The notes under the pieces were generated by a model. It worked only from the letters and a program-made list of their open reading frames with translations, had not been told where the DNA came from and ran no database searches. From Nocardia bhagyanarayanae (GTDB lineage: Bacteria; Actinomycetota; Actinomycetes; Mycobacteriales; Mycobacteriaceae), in assembly GCF_006716565.1 (NCBI RefSeq), contig NZ_VFPG01000001.1, positions 5,952,001 to 6,016,000 on the forward strand: 64,000 bases of DNA, read 5' to 3'. Within the stretch, counting starts at the first letter, position 1, and every line of letters starts with the position of its first letter. Made by a program: the position numbers and the translations under genes. Positions 1 to 9,506 of this stretch are shown here, in pieces.

Positions 1-3000
1 GAACACGCGGTATCAATGGTCAGACTCGGACCGTTGGCGCCGAAGAAATACGACAGCCGCCCCGAAGCGACACTCGCCAGATTCCCCGTGCCGAACCAAG
101 CATTCGGCGCCACATCGGCCCGCGCCATCCGCTCCGCATAGTCGGTCGACATCAAACCGACGAACACTCCGGTACGACTGCCTGCCAGCCGGTCGGCTGG
201 ATACCCCGCGTGCTCCAACGCTTCCCAGGAGGTTTCGAGCAACAACCGCTGCTGCGGATCGAGCATCCGCGCCTCGCCGACCGAAATATCGAAAAACCCC
301 GCATCGAACTCTTCGACGCCATCGACAAACCCGCCCCACCGGGTATATGTCTTCCCCTCGGCATCCGGATCCGCATCGAAGTACGCCTCGACATCCCACC
401 GATCCGCGGGAACCTCGGTCACCGCGTCGACTTCCTCCGACACCAGCCGCCATAGGTCCCAGGGCCCCCGGACCCCGCCCGGATACCGGCATCCCATCCC
501 GATAATCGCGATCGCGTCGTCGTACTCACTCGATCCGACGACATCCTGCTCCCGCGGGACCGCAACCTCGGGCCGCCCGCCCGGTTCCGGCTGCGCAAAG
601 GCGGTGCGCCGATCGGCTCCGAGGGGCGCGGTCGTGGTGCGGTCCTCGGGTTCATCCGTCGCCGTGGCGGACTCAGCTTCTTCGGCTGCGGCGAACGTCG
701 CGGTGCGGTCGAGGTTGTGCACTGCCACGGCGGTTGCGCGTGACGGGTGCTGTTCGGCGGCGAGCCGGGCGATTTCGTCCGCGACGGCGGCAACAGTCGG
801 GTGGTCGAAGAGCAGCGTGGCGGGCAGCCGGACCCCGAGTTCGGAGGACAAGGCGTTCCGAAGTTCCACTGCCATCATCGAATCCAGGCCGAACTCGCGC
901 AGTGGGGTGCGGTCGGCGACCGGTGTCTTGCGGCCCAGCGCGGTGGTGGCATGGGCGCGAACCACCGTCAGGAAGTCCGGCATCGGGGGCTGCGCGGTTT
1001 GCGTGGCCGCCATCGGTCGGGTGGCCGCGGCCGGCTGGGTCGCGGCGGGCTCCGAGCTCGGGGTGGAGGACGGGTAGACCGCTACGACGCCGTCAACGGC
1101 CAACAGCGACTTCAGGGTTCGGGCTCCGTCCTCGACATCGAGCTGTGCCACGCCGTGGCGCTCCCAGGCGCGGCGGGCCGCCGCGTTCAGGCCCTGTGCC
1201 ATGCCGGTGCCTGCCCACGGCCCCCATTGAATGCTCAGGGCGGGCTGGCCACTGGCAATCCGGACCCGGGCGAGTGCGTCGAGATAGGCGTTGGCGGCCG
1301 CGTAGTTCCCTTGTCCGGCGATGCCAACGGTGGCGCTGACCGAGGAGAACAGCACGAAAAGGTCGAGCGAATGGGCAGCGGTGAGCTCGTGCAGATTCCA
1401 GGCACCCAGCGCCTTGCCCATGAATACCCGGCGCACCCGCTCGGGCGACTGCTCGATCAACAGCGCGTCGTCAAGCGCCCCGGCACAGTGCACGACCCCG
1501 GCAAGCCGAGGAAGCTCGTCACCGAATCGGGAAATCAAGGCAGACAGCGCTTCTCGATCAGCGACATCGACCAGCACCGTTTCGACCCGCGTGCCGAGCG
1601 CCGCGATATCCGCGATCACCGCCGCGGCCTGCGCATTCGGACTATGCCTGCCCGCCAGCACGACTGTTCCGGCGCCTGCCTCGGCAAGTACGCGGCCCGC
1701 GAGCAGACCCAACGCACCGAGCCCGCCGGTGATCAAATATGCTGCGGTCCTGTGAAGTTCCGTATCGCCGCGGAACTCCGGGAGACGCGGCGCATAAAAC
1801 CCGTTGCCGCGCTCCGCGGCGCCAGGACCGTCCAGGCCTGTTACGTCGGCGGGCGCCACCACGCGTGGCGAATAACGATCCCGTCCCCGCAGCGCGATCG
1901 CGGGATCGGCGGCAGCGGCGAGGAGTTCCGCGACGAGCCGGCGGTCATCGGATCGAGCGCGATCCGGCAGATCGATCGAACGGCAGCGCAGCTCCGGAAG
2001 TTCGGTACGCACCACCGCCCCGAGTCCGCACAGCGCGGCCGCGGCCGGACGCACTCGCTCATCCGACGCTACCGCGACGCCAGCGGTGGTGACCAGGTAC
2101 AGCGGTCCGTAGTGCGCGTTTCGGGCCAGCGTTTGTACGACTTCGAGGGCGAGCTCGGTTTCGATACGCGCGGTGATCGCGCTGTCGTCCGCTTCGGCGT
2201 CACCGAGATGGACAACCGCCCGACCGCCATCGGCGAGCATCCCCGCGATGGCGGCCCGGTCGGCCGTCCGCTCGATCGCTACGGCCGGGTGACCCGCCGC
2301 GCGAAGCGCCTCGGCCAGCCGATCGGCCTGATCACCGGTCCCGATGATCAGCCACGCATCCGGCGCGGCCGCACCGGGTTCGACCATGGTTCGGTCCCAG
2401 CCCGGGAGATGGATCAGGGGTGGCATGATGGCCCGATCGTGCACCGTTCGACCGAATCCGGTCTTCGCGAACCACACATCTTCGATATCGCAGATGAGGT
2501 CGCCGTCGGTATCGAAGACCCGGACCCGATTCGTTCGTCCGGTACGGGTGGCGAGTGCCAACGCCGTCTCGACCTCGTCCGTGCGGTAGACGCGCAATCT
2601 GCCTATACCGACCGGCAATTGGCCGGAATCCCCCTGCCGGGTCACCAACGCGAGGCCGGTTTGCACGGCGGCGTCGAGCAGACACGGCAGCAGCGCCTGG
2701 GGTTCGCCGGCCAGCTCGACGGGGCGAGACAGCTCGGCCAGCATGAAATGACCACCGGCGCGCAGCTGTCTGATCCAGCGAAAACGGGGGCCGAACGTCA
2801 GGCCCGCCTCGGCGCAGTTCCGATAGAACTCGTCGACGTCCCATTCCGCCGCGTCGCTGCGCTCGGCCGCGGCGAGGTCGTCCATGCTCTCCGGCCGCGA
2901 CGGCTCGGCGCGCACCGCCGACGCGGAAACAGCTGCCGCTTTGCCGGTTTCGACGGAGAACCTGATATCGATGCGATCGCCCGCGGAGTCGACCACCGGC

Positions 3001-5849
3001 GCCGCGAGCTGCTCCAGCGGAACCGGCTGTGCGACAAGGAAATCGACCAGCTCATGGTCTGCTCCCGCGGCCCGCAGTGCCGCCCACGCCAGATATGCCG
3101 CGGGCACTACCGGCCGATCCTGGAACCGATGTTCGGCGAGGTACCCGGTGTCCGTCGACGCATCGGCACTCAGCGGCAACGCCAGCCGCTCCCGTTCGAA
3201 CGGGTAGGTCGGCAGTCCGTTCCGTCGCCGCGCCCCCTCCGGTACCACCGCTGCCCAGTTGATATCCGCTCCAGCACAGTAGATCTCGCCGAGGCTCGTG
3301 AGGATCATCGTGTCGTCGGACGAGGAGCGCCGCTGGCTCGGCAGCCACATCGCCTCGGGATCCACCTGTCGCCCGAAGTCCAGCAGCACCGGATGCGGCC
3401 CCACTTCGAGGTACGCGTCCACGCCGAAGTCGGCTACCGCCTGCATTCCCTCCGCGAAACGCACCGTTGCGCGCGCATGTTCGCGCCAGTACCCCGCATC
3501 CATCGCTGCGGCCTCGATCGACTTTCCGGTCACATTGGACACCAGTGGTATCGAGGTGACCCGGGACGCCCCTGTCACCAGCTCGGCCACCTTCGCTTCG
3601 AAGTCGTCGAGAATCGGGTCGAGCATTGGCGAATGGAACGCTGTCGTGCCGGGCAAGGAGACGGCACGAATGGCACGCTCGGCAGCCACGTCTCGGACTC
3701 GCTGTACGGCGGCCTCCGTGCCCGAGACGACGAACTGCCGCTGCCCGTTGACAGCCGCCACCGACAGACTCGACGCGAGTTCACCGAGCAGATCTGTGAA
3801 CTCGCCCTGCGCGCCGAACACCGCGGCCATCGCGCCCCGCCGCGGTACCGCTTGCATCAGCCGCCCACGCTCGGCCGCCAGCCGCAATCCTTCTTCGAGG
3901 TCAAGAGCTCCAGCCACCGTCGCCGCCACCAGCTCGCCGAGACTGTGCCCGAGCACCACATCCGGGCGAATCCCCCACGCGGCCCACAGTTCGACGCACG
4001 CCCACTCGAACGCGAACAGTGCCGGCTGGGCGTACTCGGTACGCGTCAGCACCTCGTCGCTCACTTCGAACAGCAACGACCGCAGCCGCAGGCCACCGGG
4101 TAGCACACCGAGGATGTCGTCACAGTGATCCAGGGCCGCCCGGAAGTCCGGGTGACGGTGGTACAGCGGCGCGCCCATCCCCGCGTACTGCGAGCCCTGA
4201 CCGGTGAACAGCATGGCGACCCGGGGATTTCGCCGATCTTCGGGCAAACCGGTGTGCCATTGCGGCATCGCGAGTCCACGCACCGCCTCGGTCGAGGTCG
4301 ATGCGACGATCGCACGCCGGTGCTCGAAGTGCGCTCGCCCGAGCGTCGCGGTGGCGCCGATGTCGGTGAGCGGCAGCTCCGTGCGGGCCAGCAGCGAACC
4401 GTACCGCGCGGTGAGCGCCTCGAGGGCCGTGGCGGTTCGGGCCGAAAGAGCGAGCACCGCAGGCGTTTCAGCGGTGGTTCCAATTTCGTCGACCGCGGCC
4501 GCCGCCTCGAGTACCACGTGCGCGTTCGTCCCGGCGAACCCGAACGAACTCACACCGGCCAGCCGCGGCCGGTCCGCCTCCGGCCACTCGACATCGCGGG
4601 TCGGCACCGCCAATGCCGTACCGTCGAGCGTGATTCGCGGATTCAGCGTGTCGAATTCGTGCTGGCGCGGGATCCGGCCCCGTTGCAACAGCAGTACGGT
4701 CTTGATCAGTCCCGCGATCCCCGCGGCCGCTTCCAGATGCCCGATCTGCGACTTCACCGAGCCGAGCAGGCACATCGAGTTGTCGGATCGAGGCGCACCC
4801 AGGACCTCGGACAGCGCTTCGATTTCGATCGGATCCCCGAGCGGGGTTCCCGTTCCGTGGGTCTCGACATAGCCGATCCGCGCCGCGTCACAACCCGCGT
4901 CGGCGAGGGCCTCACGCAGCAACTCCCGCTGTGCCACGGGATTCGGCGCGGTCAGTCCCATCGAACGACCATCGTGGTTCACGCTCGAGCCTCGGATGAG
5001 TGCACGTATTTCATCGCCGTCCGCGATCGCCCGCGAAAGCGGCTTGAGCACAATCACGCCCGCGCCCTCGCCGCGCACATACCCGTTCGCTCGCGCGTCG
5101 AACGGTCGGCACCGGCCATCGGCTGACAGCGCGCCCATCCGGGACAGCGCCGCCGAAATCAGTTCGGACTGCAGCAAATTCACGCCGCCGGCCAATGCGA
5201 CGTCGCACTCCCCCGACCGCAGGCTGCGACACGCTTGGTGCACGGCGACCAGGGACGACGAACAAGCGGTGTCGAGAGCAACGGCGGGACCGCGCAAGCC
5301 CAGCAAATAAGCCACCCGTCCCGCAACAATGCTTGACATCGTTCCGGTGAGTGTGTGCGCGTCGACCGACCGCACCCAGTCAGGCGTGATGGTCCGCTGA
5401 TACTCCTGCCAGCTGACGCCCAAGAAGACGCCGGTTCTGGCCGCCGCTATGCTGCCGGGCGAGATCGCGGCGTCTTCCATTGCCTCCCAGGCGACTTCGA
5501 GCACAAGACGCTGTTGCGGATCCATCGCGGCGGCCTCCCGCGGCGCGATTCCGAAGAATTCGGCGTCGATCGCGTCGATCGACGCGTCGAGCAAACCGGC
5601 CCGGCGCAGCCCGCTCGGCTGCGCCGAATCGGTGATCGGCCACCGATCCGCGGGAACATCGACGATGGCGTCGCGCCCGGATATCACCAAGTCCCAGTAG
5701 CTATCCGGACTCTGCACACCACCGGGGAACCGGCAGCCGATCCCCACGACGGCGATCGGTTCGTGCGCGTGCTGCTCCGCCTCCAACTCCTGAATCCGAC
5801 GTAGTGCCCGCGTCAGTAGGGCCCGTAGGCCATACCCATCGTCCGCCAT
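1..5849 (-). CDS. Modular type I polyketide synthase, 5' part (C-terminus beyond window)
   Basis: One open frame from the ATG at 5849 to the window edge, about 1,949 residues with no stop. Domains in order: ketosynthase (about 30-455; active-site Cys in DTACSSS near residue 194, His in VETHGTGT and GHLEAA); acyltransferase (about 560-860; GHSLGE nucleophile near 635, TAFHS specificity motif, closer to malonyl than methylmalonyl type); dehydratase-like domain (about 895-1190; His in AEHRFQDRPVVP near 905, where the usual Gly of HxxxG is replaced, and Asp in LLDAAVQ near 1056); ketoreductase (about 1250-1550; TGGLGALG, an LDD motif typical of B-type KRs, catalytic Tyr in GQGNYAAAN); ACP (phosphopantetheine Ser in GLDS near 1657). 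A second ketosynthase starts near 1780 and is cut exactly at its TAC active-site motif. The first module has a short charged N-terminus like a docking segment, so this is probably an extension subunit. The product cannot be told from this part. Confidence 0.93.
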   Translation of the reverse strand, partial: MADDGYGLRALLTRALRRIQELEAEQHAHEPIAVVGIGCRFPGGVQSPDSYWDLVISGRDAIVDVPADRWPITDSAQPSGLRRAGLLDASIDAIDAEFFGIAPREAAAMDPQQRLVLEVAWEAMEDAAISPGSIAAARTGVFLGVSWQEYQRTITPDWVRSVDAHTLTGTMSSIVAGRVAYLLGLRGPAVALDTACSSSLVAVHQACRSLRSGECDVALAGGVNLLQSELISAALSRMGALSADGRCRPFDARANGYVRGEGAGVIVLKPLSRAIADGDEIRALIRGSSVNHDGRSMGLTAPNPVAQRELLREALADAGCDAARIGYVETHGTGTPLGDPIEIEALSEVLGAPRSDNSMCLLGSVKSQIGHLEAAAGIAGLIKTVLLLQRGRIPRQHEFDTLNPRITLDGTALAVPTRDVEWPEADRPRLAGVSSFGFAGTNAHVVLEAAAAVDEIGTTAETPAVLALSARTATALEALTARYGSLLARTELPLTDIGATATLGRAHFEHRRAIVASTSTEAVRGLAMPQWHTGLPEDRRNPRVAMLFTGQGSQYAGMGAPLYHRHPDFRAALDHCDDILGVLPGGLRLRSLLFEVSDEVLTRTEYAQPALFAFEWACVELWAAWGIRPDVVLGHSLGELVAATVAGALDLEEGLRLAAERGRLMQAVPRRGAMAAVFGAQGEFTDLLGELASSLSVAAVNGQRQFVVSGTEAAVQRVRDVAAERAIRAVSLPGTTAFHSPMLDPILDDFEAKVAELVTGASRVTSIPLVSNVTGKSIEAAAMDAGYWREHARATVRFAEGMQAVADFGVDAYLEVGPHPVLLDFGRQVDPEAMWLPSQRRSSSDDTMILTSLGEIYCAGADINWAAVVPEGARRRNGLPTYPFERERLALPLSADASTDTGYLAEHRFQDRPVVPAAYLAWAALRAAGADHELVDFLVAQPVPLEQLAAPVVDSAGDRIDIRFSVETGKAAAVSASAVRAEPSRPESMDDLAAAERSDAAEWDVDEFYRNCAEAGLTFGPRFRWIRQLRAGGHFMLAELSRPVELAGEPQALLPCLLDAAVQTGLALVTRQGDSGQLPVGIGRLRVYRTDEVETALALATRTGRTNRVRVFDTDGDLICDIEDVWFAKTGFGRTVHDRAIMPPLIHLPGWDRTMVEPGAAAPDAWLIIGTGDQADRLAEALRAAGHPAVAIERTADRAAIAGMLADGGRAVVHLGDAEADDSAITARIETELALEVVQTLARNAHYGPLYLVTTAGVAVASDERVRPAAAALCGLGAVVRTELPELRCRSIDLPDRARSDDRRLVAELLAAAADPAIALRGRDRYSPRVVAPADVTGLDGPGAAERGNGFYAPRLPEFRGDTELHRTAAYLITGGLGALGLLAGRVLAEAGAGTVVLAGRHSPNAQAAAVIADIAALGTRVETVLVDVADREALSALISRFGDELPRLAGVVHCAGALDDALLIEQSPERVRRVFMGKALGAWNLHELTAAHSLDLFVLFSSVSATVGIAGQGNYAAANAYLDALARVRIASGQPALSIQWGPWAGTGMAQGLNAAARRAWERHGVAQLDVEDGARTLKSLLAVDGVVAVYPSSTPSSEPAATQPAAATRPMAATQTAQPPMPDFLTVVRAHATTALGRKTPVADRTPLREFGLDSMMAVELRNALSSELGVRLPATLLFDHPTVAAVADEIARLAAEQHPSRATAVAVHNLDRTATFAAAEEAESATATDEPEDRTTTAPLGADRRTAFAQPEPGGRPEVAVPREQDVVGSSEYDDAIAIIGMGCRYPGGVRGPWDLWRLVSEEVDAVTEVPADRWDVEAYFDADPDAEGKTYTRWGGFVDGVEEFDAGFFDISVGEARMLDPQQRLLLETSWEALEHAGYPADRLAGSRTGVFVGLMSTDYAERMARADVAPNAWFGTGNLASVASGRLSYFFGANGPSLTIDTAC

Positions 5850-6736
5850 ATGTGCCGCCAACCAACATCACGCCAAAGTTGTGACGAGCAACATACGACG
5901 ACCCTGGTTTGGCGTCAATTGCTATGGGCATGCACAAAATTAACCAAAGTTACCGACCGGTAGCCGATTGCTCAGCGAATGATGTTTGCTGAGGTTCAAG
6001 ATTCGCGTCCGAAGGACTGTGCGAGAGTCTTACCGCGGGCGCGTCTTTCGATGGATCGCCGGGCCCGAGCCCACCCGCCCGCAGCCCAGAGTCGCCGCCA
6101 GTTAGCTCAAATCGTCTCGGACAGAGGGTGTTTCGGGTCGCACGAGATTTTCGCCATATAGTCAAATCTTGAATCACCCATCAGAGGGTGCGATTGCGCG
6201 AGGGGATCGCTCATCAGCATGCGCGTGCCCCGCGGACAACACCGGATGCAGCCCCGAATGCATTGATGGACAACGGACCAGTAGCCGGAGATGCCAGACG
6301 AGTGGACCCGAAGTCCTTGGCGCGCATAGGCGAAGGGTGGTCGACCGTTGTTCGACAAACGGCATCGAGCCCCTTTCGGCCGCGCCGGTGGCGAAGATTG
6401 ACGACGAGTTAGCAGTACCGCGATAGATGGGCAGGACGGCGGCGCTGACCGACCCCGCGCCAGTGTGCGCCGCGGTGGCCCAGACGCTGCTCGGGTTCAC
6501 CTCCGAGGCCCGTCGGCCGATCTCGCGCTGCCGATGGCCGGGCTCCTCGAGTCTCGGAGCCACCGTCACCCACACGACTCCGGCATCGAACTCGCCGAAG
6601 CCCTGGCCACGGTCACCGGTCGACCACGCCCCCGCTCGCACCCCGCGCCATCCGCTCGCGTCGAGGTTGAGCCGCGGCACGAATGTGCTGATCAAGCTTC
6701 TTTGAAGGAGCAGGCCACCCATCCACGATCGGAAGG
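5850..6736. other. Spacer upstream of the PKS gene; no supported gene
   Basis: About 890 bases between the PKS start and the istA remnant. The first 100 bases are A/T-richer than the surroundings and should hold the PKS promoter. Small inverted repeats are visible there: TAAC/GTTA and TACCG/CGGTA arms in 5940-5963, and CTCAGC (5971-5976) with GCTGAG (5988-5993). The open frames further on, on either strand, have no recognisable motif and lack convincing ribosome sites, so I call none of them. Confidence 0.5.
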
Positions 6737-7345
6737 GTGATCACAGTGCAGGATTGGGCGCAGATCAGGTATCTCCATGCGAGCGAGGGCCTGTCGATGC
6801 GGGCGATCGCGACCAGGTTGGGTATCTCGCGGGACACGGTGTCGCGGACGATCAAGTCCGAATCGCCACCGCGGTATCAGCGGGTGTCGGGCCCGTCGGC
6901 GTTCGATGAGTTCGAGCCGTGGTGCGGGCACTGTTGGCGCGGTTCCCGATGATGCCAGCGGCGGTGATCGCCGAGCCTGTGGGTTGGTCAGGGTCACCGT
7001 CGTGGTTCCGCAAGAAGGTCGTTGAACTGCGCCCGGAGTACGCGCCGAAGGATCCAGCCGACCGGCTCGAGTATCGGCCCGGCGATCATGGTTGCTGCTG
7101 CCGGAACAGTTGGGCAACGTGCCACGAAAGCTGTTGTGGGGCAACAAATCCGGTATCGGCAAAGGCGGGCATCAGGCGGCCCGAGTAGCCGCGTTCACCG
7201 GGATGCTGGCTCCCGCATCGTCCCAGTGCAAACCATTCGACCCCGAATCGAAGGGCATCGTCGAACGTGTCAACGGCTATCTGGAAACCTCGTTCCTGCC
7301 GGGCCGGTCATTCGGTTCACCGACCGATGGAAACCTCTCTTGTCG
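6737..7345 (+). pseudogene. IS21-family transposase (istA) remnant, frameshifted and internally deleted
   Basis: The GTG at 6737 opens a typical IstA N-terminus: WAQIRYLHASEGLSMRAIA then LGISRDTVSRTIKS, the DNA-binding helix-turn-helix. Homology continues in other frames: RFPMMPAAVIAEPVGW and LRPEYAPKDPADRLEYRPG (about 6940-7085), then LPEQLGNVPRKLLWGNKSG and FDPESKGIVERVNGYLETSF with LPGRSF (about 7095-7320). The segment that should follow the YRPG motif, carrying the first catalytic acidic residues of the DDE domain, is missing, and at least two frame changes occur. No istB helper gene follows. This is a decayed insertion sequence and cannot encode an active transposase. Confidence 0.85.
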
Positions 7346-7351
7346 TCGACA

Positions 7352-7383
7352 TCCTATTGATCACCAATCCTATTGATCACCAA
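7352..7383. repeat. Perfect 16-bp tandem duplication
   Basis: The unit TCCTATTGATCACCAA occurs twice head to tail (7352-7367 and 7368-7383), just past the istA remnant and before the 3' end of the MerR gene. It may be a scar of insertion or slippage. Confidence 0.8.
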
Positions 7384-7433
7384 ATGATGGTGCCTGATGG
7401 AATCAGCGGCGCGGATCCGCTTCCGTCCGTCTG

Positions 7434-8378
7434 TCACGAACCATCGGTCGGGCGCGCCCACGCGTCGGTGGACACCGACTGACGGAGCGCCTCGAACAGC
7501 CAACCATGCGCGCGTCCAGTGCTTATCGGTGTGCCGGTCACCGTTTCGGTCAGCGCCCAGTACCGATCGATGCGCCGATCCGCGTCCGTGGCGCCGACGA
7601 GCAACTGCCGCCGAAAAGCCGGGGTATCGCACACATCGCGCGCCTCGGCGTGGGCGGCGACGAATCGGTCGAGTTCGGCGCCCGGGCGCGGACGATCTCC
7701 GGAGGCCAGCATCGCGATCACCGCACCACACGCTTCCCCGACTCCGTCCAGCAGCCCGCGCCGGTCGCGCACGGGCCCCGAGCGCCAGATCTGTTGCCGC
7801 ACGGCTCTATACAGCGAGGGATCCGCGACCAGCGTGCTCATCTCGGCATAGGCGAGTACCTGCTCCACCCCCGGATCGACGGGCGGCGGCGGGATATCCA
7901 TCGACACGAGCCCGTCGAACTGTTCCACCGCCATCGGAGCGAGAATTCCACGCCAGAAACGCACCAGCGCGTCGTGGGCGGCCCCGCCGTCCACAGCGCC
8001 CGCAAGTATCGCGAGCGTCGCCTCCCGCTCACCGGGAGCCGCCGCCGCGACCGCACGCAAAGACGCACGCCGCCAAGACAGTTCGCGAAACGAACGCTCC
8101 ACGAGCTCTCGCTCCTCGGCCACCGCATCGTCCAGCGATCGGCGTCCGTCCAAGACATCGCCGATGGCAACGAGCCCCAACCCGAGCGCACGCAGCCTGC
8201 GGATCGTCGTCACCCGCTCGATCGCCGCGCTCGCGTCGAACAGCCGATGACCACTGGTGCTGCGCCGCGCCTCCACCAGCCCCTCGTCACAGTAGAACCG
8301 GACCGTGCGCACGGAAAGCCCCGTCGCTTCAGCCAATTCGCCGATACCGATCTCGCGGCGCCGTGTGTCTCCGCTCAC
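7434..8378 (-). CDS. MerR-family transcriptional regulator with long C-terminal domain
   Basis: Encodes about 314 residues. The N-terminus is a MerR winged helix: IGELAEATGLSVRTVRFYCDEGLV, then the GHRLFD wing and the RRLRALG helix. A region of about 200 residues follows the dimerisation helix, longer than simple metal sensors, with an EEREL coiled stretch and an unknown sensory part. No Cys cluster suggests metal binding. An upstream in-frame GTG at 8396 is possible, but it lies inside the putative operator between the -35 and -10 of the opposite promoter. The GTG at 8378 follows GGAGG and AAGGGA and is preferred. The gene is divergent from the maleylpyruvate isomerase-family gene at 8460, its likely target. 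Confidence 0.88.
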   Translation of the reverse strand: MSGDTRRREIGIGELAEATGLSVRTVRFYCDEGLVEARRSTSGHRLFDASAAIERVTTIRRLRALGLGLVAIGDVLDGRRSLDDAVAEERELVERSFRELSWRRASLRAVAAAAPGEREATLAILAGAVDGGAAHDALVRFWRGILAPMAVEQFDGLVSMDIPPPPVDPGVEQVLAYAEMSTLVADPSLYRAVRQQIWRSGPVRDRRGLLDGVGEACGAVIAMLASGDRPRPGAELDRFVAAHAEARDVCDTPAFRRQLLVGATDADRRIDRYWALTETVTGTPISTGRAHGWLFEALRQSVSTDAWARPTDGS

Positions 8379-8384
8379 AGTCCC

Positions 8385-8416
8385 TTGAACCTCCACCCGA
8401 CTGGAGTTCCTACCGT
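8385..8416 (+). promoter_or_regulatory. MerR-type promoter with 20-bp spacer and dyad operator
   Basis: TTGAAC (8385-8390) and TACCGT (8411-8416) are separated by 20 bp, the over-long spacer typical of MerR-activated promoters. The spacer contains the perfect inverted repeat CTCCA (8391-8395) / TGGAG (8402-8406), extendable to GAAC-type outer arms. It points toward the gene at 8460. Confidence 0.6.
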
Positions 8417-8459
8417 ACGCCCGGGCCGAACCCCCGGACCCGTACGGAAGGAGAGAACG

Positions 8460-9095
8460 ATGACCGAGTACATCTGGCGCGCCGTCGCCCGCGAGCGCAC
8501 CGAACTGGCCGAAATGCTCATGGCGCTACCGGAATCCGCGTGGCAGCGTCCCTCGCTGTGCGCGGGATGGCGGGTCTCGGACGTCGTGGCGCACGTGGTG
8601 CTCTCCAGCAGCGCGACCCTCGGCGCACTTCTGGTGAACCTGGTCCGGGCCCGCGGCGACATCAACCGGCTGACACACGACACCGCCGTCCGGCTCGCCG
8701 ACCGGTCGACCCCACAGGACCTCATCGCTCAACTCCGCGACACCATCGACGCCCGCTTCACCCCGGTCGGCACCACTCCGGCCGACCGCCTGATGGACCT
8801 GTTGGTGCACGGACAGGACATCGCCGTCCCGCTGGGCCTGCACCGTGAGATGCCCGTGGCCGCCGCGCGATTCTCGCTGGACCGGGTATGGACGATGGGC
8901 TGGCCGTTCCATGCGCGACGGAAATTGTCCGGCTATCGCCTCACCGCGACCGACACCGGCTGGCACGCGGGCGCGGGACCGGAGATCGCCGGACCGGTCT
9001 CCGCTCTGCTCTTGCTCGCGACCGGACGCGAGGCGGCCTTCGACAGGCTGACCGGTCCCGGCGTCGCCGAGTTGGCCGCGCGGCTACGAGCGTGA
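8460..9095 (+). CDS. Maleylpyruvate isomerase-family (DinB-fold, mycothiol-dependent) protein
   Basis: Encodes 211 residues; the ATG at 8460 follows AAGGAG. Family hallmarks are the N-terminal helix PSLCAGWRVSDVVAH, whose His is a predicted metal ligand, and the central VHGQDIAVPLG with a second His. The C-terminal part contains RVWTMGWPFHARRKLSGYRL. The family uses a four-helix DinB-like bundle with a metal and often mycothiol as co-substrate; the exact reaction here is unknown. The gene is divergent from a MerR regulator and sits behind a MerR-type promoter, so it is probably inducible. A clear paralog lies at 41515-42165. No gentisate or other ring-cleavage genes are nearby, so true maleylpyruvate isomerase activity is doubtful. 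Confidence 0.85.
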   Translation: MTEYIWRAVARERTELAEMLMALPESAWQRPSLCAGWRVSDVVAHVVLSSSATLGALLVNLVRARGDINRLTHDTAVRLADRSTPQDLIAQLRDTIDARFTPVGTTPADRLMDLLVHGQDIAVPLGLHREMPVAAARFSLDRVWTMGWPFHARRKLSGYRLTATDTGWHAGAGPEIAGPVSALLLLATGREAAFDRLTGPGVAELAARLRA

Positions 9096-9096
9096 T

Positions 9097-9354
9097 CTAC
9101 GCCGACGACTTGGCTTCGGCCAACGCGTGCAGCCATTCCCGCGTGTAGCGCTCGGCGAGAAGGGGCAGGAAGTTGTCGAAGGTGGCGTCGTCGGCGATGT
9201 GGTCGTACGCGGCTTGCAGGAACTGTTCGATGGCGGCGTCGGGCGCGACGCCTTCGAACTCCTTCTCCAAGCGGGCCGCGGCGGTCTGCAAGGCGTGCCG
9301 CTGGTCGACGGACGGTTCGGCGGGGCGATCGGCGGGCACGGGCGTCTCGGTCAC
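9097..9354 (-). CDS. Small three-helix-bundle dimerisation-domain protein (DUF3562-like)
   Basis: Encodes about 85 residues. The GTG at 9354 follows GGAGGA at good spacing and is preferred over a longer N-terminal extension. The sequence AARLEKEFEGV, then FLQAAYDHIADDATFDNFL and PLLAERYTREWLHAL, resembles the three-helix domain found alone or fused to low-molecular-weight arsenate reductases in actinobacteria. No catalytic motif is present. Its stop lies one base past the stop of the converging gene at 8460-9095. The family assignment is from memory of the pattern and moderately sure. Confidence 0.7.
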   Translation of the reverse strand: MTETPVPADRPAEPSVDQRHALQTAAARLEKEFEGVAPDAAIEQFLQAAYDHIADDATFDNFLPLLAERYTREWLHALAEAKSSA

Positions 9355-9506
9355 GGCTCCTCCTCGTGACGGGGATGTGCACGGCAGCGGCGCGGATCGG
9401 TTCCGCACCCGCATGTCGGTTACCCATTCGGGGAGCGCGGATTCGTCCCGAGGGCGAATGAGAACACGTTCTTGTCCAGCCGGTCGTGTCGTGCCAGGCT
9501 GTGCGG

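Noticed and set aside
747..4103. Long open frame on the plus strand (1,118 codons)
   Set aside because: It mirrors the PKS gene on the minus strand. Its translation is Arg/Gly/His-rich with no domain, whereas the minus frame reads through AT, DH and KR motifs.
6174..6722. Minus-strand gene of 182 codons in the PKS-istA spacer
   Set aside because: No motif, no convincing ribosome site, and the opposite strand is equally open.
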